Shown piece after piece: positions 20,901-27,545 of a stretch of 38,096 nucleotides of DNA. This stretch comes from a virus, in IMG/VR virus record IMGVR_UViG_3300024356_000018, positions 1 to 38,096 of that record; one strand, written 5' to 3'. The translations under genes and the position numbers were made by a program. Each line of letters begins with the position of its first letter. Position 1 is the stretch's first letter. Under the pieces are notes generated by a model, which had not been told where the DNA came from, did no database searches, and was given only the letters and a program-made list of their open reading frames with translations.

Positions 20901-21427
20901 TTTACCTGCGTTTCATCTGTACCAAAAAGATAATAATTTAATGTTGTATTAATATTGGGTGTGAATACTTTTTCTAGATCTACTTCGTTAGCGAATAGGT
21001 CTACTGCGTCGGGGCCGTTGGGTACCCAATAGTATTCATTGAAATTTACAAATGCATCTAGATTAATTTTAGGGTCGTAACTATAGGATTGACTGGAAAA
21101 TAATTTATTAGGATCCTGAGTTATTCCACCATAGTACTGTATTTTTTGTAAGAGTTCAGGATAGGTTACGTGAAAGTCTATACTGTTGTCTTGGGGATTA
21201 GTTACTAATACACTGGGCTCGAGCTGATAATCTGCTCTCTCTACGCTAGGTTCTATCAAATATTCATTTATATTTTTAAAGCCTGGGCTACTCTTGCGAC
21301 CTATATAACCGTTGATAGGCTTTAAATTAGCATCCGTGGTTAATTGATCCAGCGTGGCATTTAAAAACTTTTTATTAGTCTCAGTTTGAAAAACTGATGG
21401 TAAAAAATCCAGTGTTCTAGTTGTCAT
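8978..21427 (-). CDS. Giant 4149-residue baseplate/tail structural protein with a propeller domain
   Basis: One uninterrupted frame of 12.4 kb. It begins TTRTLDFLPSVFQTETNKKF and continues with strand-rich segments and many aromatic residues. Residues about 2200-2830 hold seven units of the FG-GAP type, for example QFGHSITISSNDEWLYIGAPG (near 2307, shown in part), KFGFSVATSSDG (near 2425), KFGYSVVVTDSSDG (near 2695) and KFGSAVAVRGNNLFVGAN (near 2809). Together they predict an integrin-like seven-bladed propeller. A repeated strand module ending in a DYT- or DYE-type turn occurs in and before the propeller. GGSGYSDPP (near 3526) and DGGLGYTKTG (near 3826) mark another repeated domain. It directly follows gp6, the place of gp7 to gp12 in T4. 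It probably forms wedge periphery or a fibre. Assignment to a single T4 protein is not possible here. Confidence 0.72.
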   Translation of the reverse strand: MTTRTLDFLPSVFQTETNKKFLNATLDQLTTDANLKPINGYIGRKSSPGFKNINEYLIEPSVERADYQLEPSVLVTNPQDNSIDFHVTYPELLQKIQYYGGITQDPNKLFSSQSYSYDPKINLDAFVNFNEYYWVPNGPDAVDLFANEVDLEKVFTPNINTTLNYYLFGTDETQVNPDITLARGGTYTFEIDQVGEGFWIQTEQGTSGVKQTDPTISTRDILGVSNNGTSNGTITFNVPLKNSQDFFLNLPAVDLPDNLTLYTSDLEFADVYNQTLDNIVERFGGIDGITTPEQLNNNLLVFNKFYNDVQAWNPSGIFDETAVGFDTVNYDIPSDDLPLTLDVISNDEVITSALRYDVWQINLISIGDGQYRIKLSYYADIPNQHKVTITGGQTLRSTSWYKNSLDYLEKIPNITANLDRLYYQNGSREGAWGYFKIIDIENNVINVENDILGRTYYTSPNGVKFTNGLKVRFDSAARSDTYKGKEFYVDGVGKSIRLTDVTKLDTLPTDVVDINLPDYITINRSSLDYNPWSKTNRWFHQQVLFDTARYNNTNIELTQAVKARRPIIEFNSDIKLYNSGYIGIEPVDIIDQVHETPFISIQGQPSAYDNAGTQYEDGMRVVFTRELDPEVRKKVFRVVFVDTDINSFNPAPIINLVEEPDVVVPFTSVRAKKSSNNGKYFWWDGENWNEGQQKTNINQPPRFDVYDSNGISFSDTSIYPPTSLATSFQGSSIFAYKQGTGTNDSVLGFPLAYKNLATSGDIVFENTFENQSFDYTIDGVTYNQKIGLGSLREFSTGELKKLVTWRKIRDISVQFQNIPYIYNGQDNIFLVDVPIEESITRKNIRVLQNFKELDSSYYTITDRLGGKHDITINPDLLTSGDRIDINFYSKQTSQIGFYIIPDNLNYNAQNFIVDEITLGQMRSHATNLAQSTIELSGSFPGVNNSRDIDFNTGVGTILQHSSPVSLAALFLSSEKFNFVDSVRYAEQEYSKFKKKFLSLAVTEPYLDLDSPILAVDKILAQINLVKNESFAWFASDMIPYGSNKNVITYYVLDTERKSYLLSNVFNSKALSNKAVIVYYNKTQVLLDRDYEFLTTTPAIRFKDNFNLTVGDRITIFEYDNTDGCYVPETPTKLGLWPKFTPEIYDDYSYIDGPVKMIRGHDGSLTPAFDDFRDDLLLELEKRIYNNIKVEFNKDNIDIFSTKPGRFRQELNRDYSIDQLEQILSTTFLNWTGSLGISYSNNDIYNVDDPRTYNYGGAPDILTGQALPGSWRACFQYFYDCEQPNLRPWEMLGFSEEPLWWQDQYGPAPYTSDNLLLWEDLESGIIRDGVTVKQDARFARPGLSQILPVNNQGEIIYPLGLLTNTYSDQDFDKPWVAGEWGKVETAWRKSVNYPFACQILAALASPAQYFGLGVSTSTYRYDENLDQYVVASTNRCITQDDILVNGSLDSNGNVVRATGYINWIADRQTGLGITDKNKLKDFIKNYSIQLSYRMAGFSDKTKLKVIAEQYSPNSINQGVVIPDDDYKLFVSKSQPVLTPVYSAVIVERTSSGYSVRGYDVSQPYFTIASPTPSSSSFPIRVLKETVLYPNQFLSRVKNIPYGTEFKTLQEFSDFIAGYERALISQGFRFDTFNESLGKVGDWALSIEEFLFWVQQGWSVGSILVLSPVSNTLEFENSATVVDKITNDPWNSRILDQNFKVLNYDAFNISRIGNNCKIFLDNPNTLIALAKLNTVQYEHIMVFNNKSQFNDVIYEPATGQRQYRIKLVGAKTQEWSGSFDIPGFVYNSEIVPTWITGKDYLRGDLVEYKNFYYAAKSNLVAADEFVFTDWLPVDSSRIKTGLLSSFGTLASQSANYYNIDTITDDNIFDEYSLGLIGYRNRTYLDNLGINDTSQVKFYQGFIREKGTRRAINALKQLSFEDNTSDITIHEDWAFKVGEYGSLDTNRYIEIQLREQYAKNNPSSLVINANNSVVYSETYTAPDSIYKLSTNKLSLPLFTNRNSNSNYEEDIQTVGFADIDEIDVKVFDLNTTTLSQQQLDLLDVGNTLWCAKNYKSVWDIYQVTNPKVFVLSLTNILGGQLSVNTSDKHNLSNNDLILLNNGDEFNGVYEVLSVTDDDTFIIKAKTGVDLTGFVSQEYENQRLLKLSSIKVSYLSDIAQQQGSWQPGSKIYIENAEQQDNWAIYQKSEPWVWEKTLTQVTLTSNTYLGSSLSLNSTGKFLTAGRPGVNTKGNIVNYSKNKFDSYIEAATSSSRVKNISGLGHDVANGDQIVIASAPFTSNDRGIVVIYDQDARGSLSERSVLASPTNTTSQFGHSITISSNDEWLYIGAPGENKVYIYQYREVTNNQKSFTAGQVAASSNSFTLNFTPSHQDFLVVQDNQYVYAPYRHYTLTGNVLTFNFNINTAGNFGNLVVTQKSSYQLVGNVSGNANSKFGFSVATSSDGRQLAVGSPGDDVLGVTDAGSISIYDRSVEKFYKTQSNTSYAVVSLHNLTSNNKVWVNSELQTINVDYTLSGNTVTFVTEPANGTTIQIESNNWELIQKKYGTNNVSTKDQFGYSLDICPYNCSLYVGVPYYSSENNFEVGRIYRLLNQSRVYGTILGKNPNPTAVVNDSIRINDVVVKFTGTSLNSVVNDINNKRIPGVTATNENGYLRITSDAVITADKLRVLPSKASGTSPLEYLGLDVFAEVEIIENPTATSYDKFGYSVVVTDSSDGIVVGSPEAKTYKQTTFDVYPGFANTTSSTKYLTNTEASQLDRATTYDDGTTTFSDSYSTGSVWTMQYLADSRQNVNYPGRFSLVQQLVPKDLIEDFATDIKFGSAVAVRGNNLFVGANQFSVESQSSNNGAVFHFYNDTGAKGWDLVENQQASVDVNTVLKAYLYHKDTNQVIHYLDYIDPAKGKILGQAEQELTYKTDYDPAVYNNSARSDITFSDTYQWGKQQVGQLWWDLGSVRYIDYEKGSIKYRTDNWGAQFPGSSIDVYEWVESNYPPNQYATLNGDGQVKYTDTYVTVNYVDTNTNLAVVRYYFWVKNKISVPSTSTRKLSALTVANYISNPRASGIKYMAVIREDAVALFNVFEDIVSDKIILHIDYSLGVNEDIIHREYALLSSTVDKPTSIPQSIYNKLLDSISGQDAYNNVVPDNSLPAHLKYGIENRPRQSMFVYRQNAIQEMVKFVNTVLKNTVVTRGFDLESINTGEPLPDITLGEYDLRCENSTEFSFLNPLYFPLNYKVLVVNDSNYNNKWTLYQCKRQEGWVLHRIQSYDVTEFWEAVDWYAAGYSELTVPNYTIQEVLNLNDINSFLTTGDVVKINNNGQNKWILLEVTDTDLKIVGIQLGTIQFKDNLYDYEKYGYSFDTSSLESTAFDKTPSVEIRSILEALRNNIFINELSPKFTELFFVFVYYVFNEQKLVDWVFKTSFINIVHKVARLEQLPLYRRNNQDNYRKYVEEVKPYRSTIREYVFNYERSENTNLGISDYDVVPYYDSELALFRSPSTNALGISDFPQDAEALNQTIYSDWKNNHDYYVESVRVIDGGSGYSDPPKLTFTGSFTNDDAQARAIVSNGAIVSVVVTHTGSGYYTLPNITISAGNVTARLYPVLKNDTVRKIKTTLVYDRITYTSNVAAWTPNTFYIPNQLLTYNNVAYRVSSSFTSDSLFSDINLSELSSRDFNNANDRITAYYNPNLGSPGRNLDLVQKGVNYPRVIYDSPNFAETGGFDTASQDFDLDYFDGLYKNNEGIFVFDEDLLDKIIDGGPPLANTSFDTGFTSSDAVIEIDGGDYVDPYNSYSPEELVPGRMFDTVMMTITTANVDPTSLEYTNWYTLTGMGLEGVTIVDGGLGYTKTGISSVNIAITGGNSSVTANITPEGIILNNLGSIVGISIAQPGLRYLENPVITVTGGNLKPAIIYPKLSRPYWEANNNVFSYRIFKSIQSYKNLPRFNEIQDGEDLYRYYRADYVLDRTTLVSNITANSNTIIVANSQVLTKPINTPTNRSPGVIYINGERITFWDIDTSTNTLSNIRRGTLGTGQIEHIAGTTLYDLGANVDVVQGVNKADRANIAFSRVYVDGNVFNKRFEGPNSGPPITYTFTTVERAVQTGVFNEQGLTESPILTEANVVVVTDFSEEVILVETLAESPASNVGLFNSNTPYVKFIKGLET

Positions 21428-21433
21428 CTTTTA

Positions 21434-24400
21434 CTATGTTATTATTGTATTTACTGCATTAGAATTCGCCCCTAGTTTAGTAGAGGTAATTCCGCTTATA
21501 ACTTCTATGTTGTCAATTGTGGCTACACTAATTAATATTTCATTAGCTTCGCTACCTATTTGTTGTAGGCTACCAAATATTTGATCTGTAGAGTTCGGCA
21601 CTATGATTATACTGCTTATATTAGGTGCCATACTCTGCTGTATGTAGGTGGCAAGTTCAGTAAAGTAAAATGTATCTCCAAAATCCCAGTTGCCACTTGT
21701 AAAGAAATTATTGATATATTTTAATACCTGAGTGCGTATCTCACTGTCGCTTAGATTTATGCCAGTATTTTTCACTACTTTAAATGTAGCCTGAAGCTCG
21801 GGGCTAGCACGACTACCAAACAAAGGTTTGAATTTTGCACTGTTGTAAATCAAGGCATCACTTACGCTTTTATAATCTTCCAGTTTACTAAATTGAAGTC
21901 TTAATTCCTCACTAGTGGGTCTGACAGGTTCATCAATTAAATTATTAGAAGTATTTGTGGCCCAGATTCTATAGTCAGTTTCATAATTTTTAGTAAGAAT
22001 ATAAAGATCTATTAGATTACTTGGGCTAGGGTCTATTCTTCTACTGTTAAGTGCATTGTGCCTATACTGGAAATAAAGATCTCTACGCCCAGTATAAAAC
22101 TTGTACTTATAGAAGCCATTTTGATCTAGTGTAACATTTTCTAGAGATCTTACTCCATTGGAATCTTCTACAATTTGATAAAATTTATAGCCGGTAACGT
22201 CATCAAAATTTGTTGTAAAGAATAGTTGCCCAACCACATATAGATTGATGTCTGGTAGTATGTCAGAACTTACTGCATAGTCTGTGTTAACTGCATCTGT
22301 ATCTAGAATATTATAGTTAATAAAACTTATGTCGCTAGTATCACGTTCAAAAAATATTAGATTGTCTTCTACCACCATATCGAAAATATCGGGATCGTCA
22401 GGAACACCATCATCATTTTTGTCACTATAACTTAAATATACTTTGCCAGAATTTACAAATCCATCCGTGTCTAGTACCTGACCGCGTACCCACCAGTTAA
22501 CATCGTGCGCCAAGAGGCCAGTGCCTTGAGGATTTTTATTGACCTCAAGGATTTTTACTGTATCATTAATTGTGCGTCCCGTGATAGGATCAAATATTTT
22601 AGTAGTGTCATCATAATAAAACTTAGTTGCTCTTAAGCTATCAAAACGATATCTTAGTCCTCTTATCTCTACTGTGTACACGGTGTTTGTTAGTGTGAAA
22701 TTCAATAACCAGCTATTATCCTCGCCCTGTCCTTCTCGAGTTTGAGAAAATACATAATTGCCCTGCGTGTCTACATTGGTTAGCAGATAGGATTTGGGAA
22801 TAATTTTCCAAGAAGTAGTGTTTTGGTCATATCGTAGACCAAATTCACTGTAGTTACTAATTTCACGTATTAGAGAGGTCGTAAACTCAGTACTAAAGGT
22901 GTTATTATAACTAGGTATAACTACACTGGCAATAGCATTATCTGGAATAATTTCACTAACACTGACAGGACCAAGTCCTGTGCTTAATACTCCCTGCCCG
23001 CCATTACCTATAACATTTGTGAGTGTGGCGTATATTTTGTCTTTTCCCCCTTCAGGAATTACTCCTGAACTAGGTATAGTCATAATTTTATTTTGCGCAT
23101 TAAAGTAATTGCCTTCACCAGGCGTAAAAATTATTATACAATTTACGCCAAGATATTTGTTATTACCAGTTACTAAAGAACCGATTTGTTGTGGTGTTTC
23201 GGATGAGTTTTTAAAATACCCAGTGCAACTACTACTACCAGCTGTGACCTGTTCCCAGTAAAGATCCTGTAAACTAAATCTGTTAAAATACTTGTAGTAG
23301 AAGTGTAAAAGTTCCTTGGATTTAATTTTAGGTAAAATTTGATTTTGTATTACCCTATTAATATCCTGGTTAGTGCTAAAACTAAAGGTTATACTGTCAT
23401 CAATAATATCTTCTTTGAGAAGAATACCATCTTCGTTAAAAATATTAGTAGAACTATATCTTCCTGTAGTATCAGCTGTATCTAGGAATCTACTTGTGCC
23501 GCTGCTAGAACGATTAACTGCTTTAATTTTGCTAATACTACTGAAATTTGCATAGGGGAAGGTATTATAATCTTCTCCTGTTACCATACGATTTTGAGTA
23601 TAGTATTGTTGTGGTGCTCGGCTTCTAATTTCTTCTATAGACTCTGCAGCCAAGGCATTGGCCACGGTATACTTTAAGCTCAATACAACTGTTAGGGTCT
23701 CATTTCTTCCTGTAGAACTAACGTAGGGAATATTTAAATTAATATTCTGCATTTCACTTGGCACAATTTTGTAGGTTGTGCCTGCACTTTGTCTATAAAA
23801 AGCTGTAAAATTGCCCTGTGGTACTGAACTAAATGTACCATCTCCAAATACTAAACTTACCTGATCCCCGGCTCTAGTTGTAACCTGATAGCTTTTTTTA
23901 GCGGCGTTGTCGTTATATATAATATTGGGCGCCTGTACTGATAGTACCTGGTTCCATTCGTTGGTCAAGACATTGTTACTATTTCTTTCAAAAAGCCAGA
24001 CATCGTCATTATTAATATTGTCAGCATTTATGTTAAGCAAATTATTAGGAATGCTTTCTGTAATACTAAAATTAATACTGTTTAACACCCCCTGCTTAAA
24101 ATAAACAAAAAAACCGGTGTTGTTGCTAGCATTGCCCTGTCCGTCATTTTTGTATAAAATATTAAACAATTGACCTACTCTAGGACTTGCTTCATAGATA
24201 TAGGTTTTATTTACGCTAGTGGCGCTAACAAATTCAAAGGGTAATTGTGTTCCCTCAACTTCTGCGTCAAAACTAAAAATAGGAAATATATCGCTTGGGG
24301 TGTTTAGGTTGTATTCACTGTTAACTATACCACCAATAGTCTGACTGTTACTAGGTCGTCCAACCTTTTGTCCACTAATAAGTGTAGCATTCAATATTGT

Positions 24401-24871
24401 TATAAACTGTTCGTACCAATTTTCATTTGTACTATCGTTCCAGTTGATGTTTAAATTAGTGAGATCATTGCCATCACTGTCCCTAAGCGGTTGCGTTGTT
24501 CTAAGACTTTCTATTTTCAGAAAGCCCTCAGCACATCTATTTCTCTTTGGTGCATAACTTACTAATTTGGCTAGCTTTAAAACACTCTCTCGACGTTCCG
24601 CGGTGTCAATAAAATTTTCTCTAGCGTTTAAATCCGTACGAAAAGCTAGGCTCTGTCCTAGAAATGCTATCATATCTATCAGTGCTATGTACTCACTGCT
24701 TTCTATGAAATCGTTAAAGTCTTCGGGATAATAGAGCTGTAGATATTCTATCATTGACTTTCTAAGAGTTTGATAATCATAACTCTGAAAATCAGCGTTT
24801 CTAAAACTTTCGTAGACTCTTGTCCAGTCCTGATTTACCAATAGACTATTTTGTCTGGTAGTGTTTGCCAT
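21434..24871 (-). CDS. 6: Baseplate wedge protein gp6-like
   Basis: A 1145-residue protein, larger than the 660-residue T4 gp6. The N-terminus (VNQDWTRVYESFRNADFQSY, then SMIEYLQLYYPEDFNDFIES and LIDMIAFLGQSLAFRTDLNA) is the characteristic start of gp6 proteins, ending in ARENFIDTAERRESVLKLAK. gp6 forms the ring that holds the baseplate wedges together and joins them to the inner tube and sheath. The middle contains strand-rich inserted domains, and the C-terminal part (from FRVVKNTG-like ATFKVVKNTGINLSDSEIRT onward) resembles the gp6 ring-forming region. It follows gp25, which in T4 binds gp6. A late-type box lies 21 bases upstream. The gene name is transferred from T4 by motif and position. 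Confidence 0.85.
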   Translation of the reverse strand: MANTTRQNSLLVNQDWTRVYESFRNADFQSYDYQTLRKSMIEYLQLYYPEDFNDFIESSEYIALIDMIAFLGQSLAFRTDLNARENFIDTAERRESVLKLAKLVSYAPKRNRCAEGFLKIESLRTTQPLRDSDGNDLTNLNINWNDSTNENWYEQFITILNATLISGQKVGRPSNSQTIGGIVNSEYNLNTPSDIFPIFSFDAEVEGTQLPFEFVSATSVNKTYIYEASPRVGQLFNILYKNDGQGNASNNTGFFVYFKQGVLNSINFSITESIPNNLLNINADNINNDDVWLFERNSNNVLTNEWNQVLSVQAPNIIYNDNAAKKSYQVTTRAGDQVSLVFGDGTFSSVPQGNFTAFYRQSAGTTYKIVPSEMQNINLNIPYVSSTGRNETLTVVLSLKYTVANALAAESIEEIRSRAPQQYYTQNRMVTGEDYNTFPYANFSSISKIKAVNRSSSGTSRFLDTADTTGRYSSTNIFNEDGILLKEDIIDDSITFSFSTNQDINRVIQNQILPKIKSKELLHFYYKYFNRFSLQDLYWEQVTAGSSSCTGYFKNSSETPQQIGSLVTGNNKYLGVNCIIIFTPGEGNYFNAQNKIMTIPSSGVIPEGGKDKIYATLTNVIGNGGQGVLSTGLGPVSVSEIIPDNAIASVVIPSYNNTFSTEFTTSLIREISNYSEFGLRYDQNTTSWKIIPKSYLLTNVDTQGNYVFSQTREGQGEDNSWLLNFTLTNTVYTVEIRGLRYRFDSLRATKFYYDDTTKIFDPITGRTINDTVKILEVNKNPQGTGLLAHDVNWWVRGQVLDTDGFVNSGKVYLSYSDKNDDGVPDDPDIFDMVVEDNLIFFERDTSDISFINYNILDTDAVNTDYAVSSDILPDINLYVVGQLFFTTNFDDVTGYKFYQIVEDSNGVRSLENVTLDQNGFYKYKFYTGRRDLYFQYRHNALNSRRIDPSPSNLIDLYILTKNYETDYRIWATNTSNNLIDEPVRPTSEELRLQFSKLEDYKSVSDALIYNSAKFKPLFGSRASPELQATFKVVKNTGINLSDSEIRTQVLKYINNFFTSGNWDFGDTFYFTELATYIQQSMAPNISSIIIVPNSTDQIFGSLQQIGSEANEILISVATIDNIEVISGITSTKLGANSNAVNTIIT
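21448..21455 (-). promoter_or_regulatory. Weak late-type box AGTAAATA upstream of the giant gene
   Basis: The minus strand reads AGTAAATACAATA within the last codons of gp6, 20 bases upstream of the ATG at 21427. Spacing matches the better boxes but two bases differ from TATAAATA. The only other route to expression is read-through from gp6. Confidence 0.3.
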
Positions 24872-24892
24872 ATGAAAATCCAGTTATTAATA

Positions 24893-24900
24893 TATTTATG
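24893..24900 (-). promoter_or_regulatory. Late-type promoter box CATAAATA
   Basis: The minus strand reads CATAAATATATT, 21 bases upstream of the gp6 ATG, with CTGGATTTTCAT between. It immediately follows the hairpin at 24900-24914, so the transcript from gp25 may be weakened just before a new start. Confidence 0.55.
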
Positions 24901-24914
24901 GGTTTAAAAAACCC
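24900..24914 (-). terminator. Short hairpin between gp25 and gp6
   Basis: GGGTTT and AAACCC form a perfect 6-bp stem with a 3-base loop, six bases after the gp25 stop codon. On the minus strand it is followed by ATAAATATATTAA, not a real U-tract, so termination is weak at best. It may instead protect an mRNA end. Confidence 0.35.
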
Positions 24915-24919
24915 AAGAT

Positions 24920-25291
24920 CTAGGCGGTGTCTAGCCCAATTGATCTGTTATATTGTATTTTTAGTGTGTCACGTTCGTTGGTTTTAATATAAATTAAGTC
25001 TAGCTCAATCTGAAAACCCTGCTCGGCCTGAATCACACTGATATTTTCCGCAGCTATCCTTGGATCGCTACTAATTATTCTGTTGATGTCATTAATAATT
25101 TTATTTTTAGTATCAGCATCAAAAGGTTCGAAAACCATATCCTGTATGATTGTGCCATAATCAGGATTCATTAATTTTTCACCTTTACGAATATGAAAGC
25201 TATTATATAGATCCTGTTTTGCCAACTGAAAATCTGTCAGTTTAAATCTCTTTACACGATTTATTGTGCTAAAACCCTTGTACTGTGCCAT
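24920..25291 (-). CDS. 25: Baseplate wedge protein gp25-like
   Basis: A 123-residue protein of the gp25/lysozyme-like family, close in length to T4 gp25 (132). GEKLMNPDYGTIIQDMVFEP carries the family pattern, a Gly-Glu region, PDYG, and a phenylalanine followed by EPF (residues 54-57) where T4 has the EPR motif used in sheath initiation. The C-terminal half is strand-rich with an IELDLIYIKTNERD segment. It links the inner baseplate to the wedge through gp6 and gp53. The start is one base after the stop of gp5. The replacement of Arg by Phe in the EPR position is worth noting, since in T4 and secretion systems that Arg contributes to function. Confidence 0.85.
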   Translation of the reverse strand: MAQYKGFSTINRVKRFKLTDFQLAKQDLYNSFHIRKGEKLMNPDYGTIIQDMVFEPFDADTKNKIINDINRIISSDPRIAAENISVIQAEQGFQIELDLIYIKTNERDTLKIQYNRSIGLDTA

Positions 25292-25292
25292 T

Positions 25293-27542
25293 TTATGCTC
25301 CTAGTTTATTCTTACTTTCTGATGCTGCGGCAAGCTTGGGCGCTGCACCTTGTACAGCATATACACCGTTGGCGTAATAGTTACCAACACCAGTTCCGTA
25401 GGCATCGCTAGCATTGGCCTTGCCATTATAAAACTTTGTGGCGTTGCCTGTGCCACCTAGATGTGATGCAGAAAGTAAACCAGCTACTTCTTCCTTGCTA
25501 GTAGAATCAGTTATTGTGCCATTTTTCTTTAGAGTATTGTAGTTACTCTGTGTGTATTTGTACATTACATCTTCTTGTAATTGTTTGTTATTTAAAAACT
25601 CATCCCTACTAGCTGGTTTCCCAGGCCCGCCAATCCAGACGCTGGGGTCTTTTAATTGAGCTTCCGTGGTTCCTCGTTTGACCAATCCCTGATCTACTAG
25701 GGCTGCTGCGCCCATCTGATATTTGCCAACATAACCCAGTGAGTTAACAGTGTCATATTTTCCCGAACTTTCTGTGAATCCAGTCTGACCAAACAGGGCC
25801 TTAACTTCCGACTGTTCAAGATTTCCTATACCGCCCTTGGGCTCTGGTTGTCTACGTAGGAAGGCTTCAGGAGCTTGTTTTTTAGGATTAGCATATTTTG
25901 AAGGATCGGGTTTCCCACCACCTGTACCACCACCTGTACCTCCACCACTGCCTGTGCCTGAGTTACCGCCGCCACTGGCTGAACTGCTGGCGTTGCCTGA
26001 ACCTGAAGCTGAACCTCCACGTTTAGCTTCCTGTTGATTTTGGTATTCCTCTTGTGGATTCTTAGCAGTAGTAGTACTATTCCCTGCCGCAGCGGCAGCC
26101 TGCGCCTGTGTCTTGCTTAAAGATTCTAATTCGCTTAGTGTTTTTCTTGTATAGGGCTCGTGAGTAGCTATATGTGTATTAATAGACTTTGTTTTGTTAG
26201 GTTGACTTTCCCAGGCATCATTGACATATTCTGTTTCTGCGTGACTATTTTGAGGTAATTTATCAACTATAGGAGCTGAGGCATTACCGCCACTGTTTAT
26301 ATTAACTGGGCCGCCTAGTATATTAAGTGGACCAGTACAGCTAAGTACTCCCTTGCCACTGTTCATAATTAGACTATTTGTATTGGTGGTTATGTAGTCT
26401 TTACCGTAGAGATTAATACTATTATCTCCTCGTATTTTCACACTGGCGGTGCTTTCTATATGTACTCCATTTTTGCCATACATACGAATATAATCTGCAT
26501 TAATGTTCAAACTATTGTCGCTGTGTATCTGTATGGGTCCGTGACTACGCATATTGATACCAAGAGCACTGTAAACTATTACTTCCCCTGCTGGACTTAG
26601 TTCTACCCAGCTGTCGCCACGAGCATTACTGATATAGATAAATTCCTCGTCGTCCTGGTCGTGCATTACTATCTGATGACCCTTGGCGCTGCGCCAGCGT
26701 GTAAGTTTGCTATTACCAAACAAATCACCATCGTCCATAACAAAGCTATGACCGCCACTTCTCACTTGCGTGGCGAAATCTTCGATTTCAAATTCGCCCT
26801 TTTCTATTTGGTCTTTTAGTTGCTTGTTGTTGGCAGGATCAGGGGCTGGTCTGCCTGGCGTGCTTATACCAAACACACCGTTAATAACATCTCTATTAGG
26901 GGTGGAATTTATAGGACCACGAAGTGGATCACGGTCTAGACCTTGGTTAATATATTGTTCTGCAAGATAGGGATTTACAGGTTTAGCATTTTTAAACCAT
27001 CCAGGTGTAAAAGCAGTGTCCTTGCTGTCGTTGTACTCCCCTGTGGGATAGTAACCGTTGGGTTTCATTCGTGACTTAAGATCACTAGGAATACTATCAG
27101 GATCAATACTGGCTAGAGGTTCAGCTGCGTTTGCAGGTATCATACTTTTACCCATAAAATCACTGATACAAGCGAACCAGAAGCCGTCTGAATTTTTACC
27201 ATTGGGGAAGCAGCATAGAACTTTATTGCCTATGTCTGGTGGAGTCATAAACATACCATAACTCTGTCTAGTATTTTCGTAGGTATTTTTACCTGACAAT
27301 ATGTCTATGCCCGTGGTATGCCCCATAAAAGGGCTAGCATATCTTACTGGAAACCAACCCTGTCTATTGTTTGGTGAATGATTTCCCAGTCCATCAATAT
27401 ACACAAACAGGGAACCGTTTCTAGTAAATGTGTCTATATCTTTAACAACCCCCACGTAGATATTGCCTAGATTAAGTGGATTTAATTTAGAATTTAACTG
27501 CTCTATACTGGGTTTAAAGCTGTTTGTTTTATTATTAGCCAT
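25293..27542 (-). CDS. 5: Baseplate hub spike protein gp5-like with C-terminal peptidoglycan hydrolase
   Basis: A 749-residue protein. Residues about 20-90 (GNIYVGVVKDIDTF, then YIDGLGNHSPNNRQGWFPVR) form the gp5/VgrG OB-type domain. SGGHSFVMDDGD (near 262) and repeats such as GINMRSHGPIQIHSDNSLNI to about residue 425 form the triple-stranded spike helix. A Gly/Ser/Ala-rich linker (about 470-560, with GSGGGTGGGTGGGK) leads to a hydrolase-like domain from about 570, with TESSGKYDTVN (candidate catalytic Glu near 588), GYVGKYQMG and LLSASHLGGTG, as in SLT/lysozyme-fold enzymes. In T4 gp5 the lysozyme lies between the OB domain and the helix, so both location and type differ. It punctures the envelope and locally degrades cell wall. 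Confidence 0.82.
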   Translation of the reverse strand: MANNKTNSFKPSIEQLNSKLNPLNLGNIYVGVVKDIDTFTRNGSLFVYIDGLGNHSPNNRQGWFPVRYASPFMGHTTGIDILSGKNTYENTRQSYGMFMTPPDIGNKVLCCFPNGKNSDGFWFACISDFMGKSMIPANAAEPLASIDPDSIPSDLKSRMKPNGYYPTGEYNDSKDTAFTPGWFKNAKPVNPYLAEQYINQGLDRDPLRGPINSTPNRDVINGVFGISTPGRPAPDPANNKQLKDQIEKGEFEIEDFATQVRSGGHSFVMDDGDLFGNSKLTRWRSAKGHQIVMHDQDDEEFIYISNARGDSWVELSPAGEVIVYSALGINMRSHGPIQIHSDNSLNINADYIRMYGKNGVHIESTASVKIRGDNSINLYGKDYITTNTNSLIMNSGKGVLSCTGPLNILGGPVNINSGGNASAPIVDKLPQNSHAETEYVNDAWESQPNKTKSINTHIATHEPYTRKTLSELESLSKTQAQAAAAAGNSTTTAKNPQEEYQNQQEAKRGGSASGSGNASSSASGGGNSGTGSGGGTGGGTGGGKPDPSKYANPKKQAPEAFLRRQPEPKGGIGNLEQSEVKALFGQTGFTESSGKYDTVNSLGYVGKYQMGAAALVDQGLVKRGTTEAQLKDPSVWIGGPGKPASRDEFLNNKQLQEDVMYKYTQSNYNTLKKNGTITDSTSKEEVAGLLSASHLGGTGNATKFYNGKANASDAYGTGVGNYYANGVYAVQGAAPKLAAASESKNKLGA

Positions 27543-27545
27543 AAT

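Noticed and set aside
25915-25938. A 12-base tandem repeat (CCACCACCTGTA twice).
   Set aside because: It simply encodes the GGGT repeats of the gp5 linker; no sign of a separate mobile or regulatory function.
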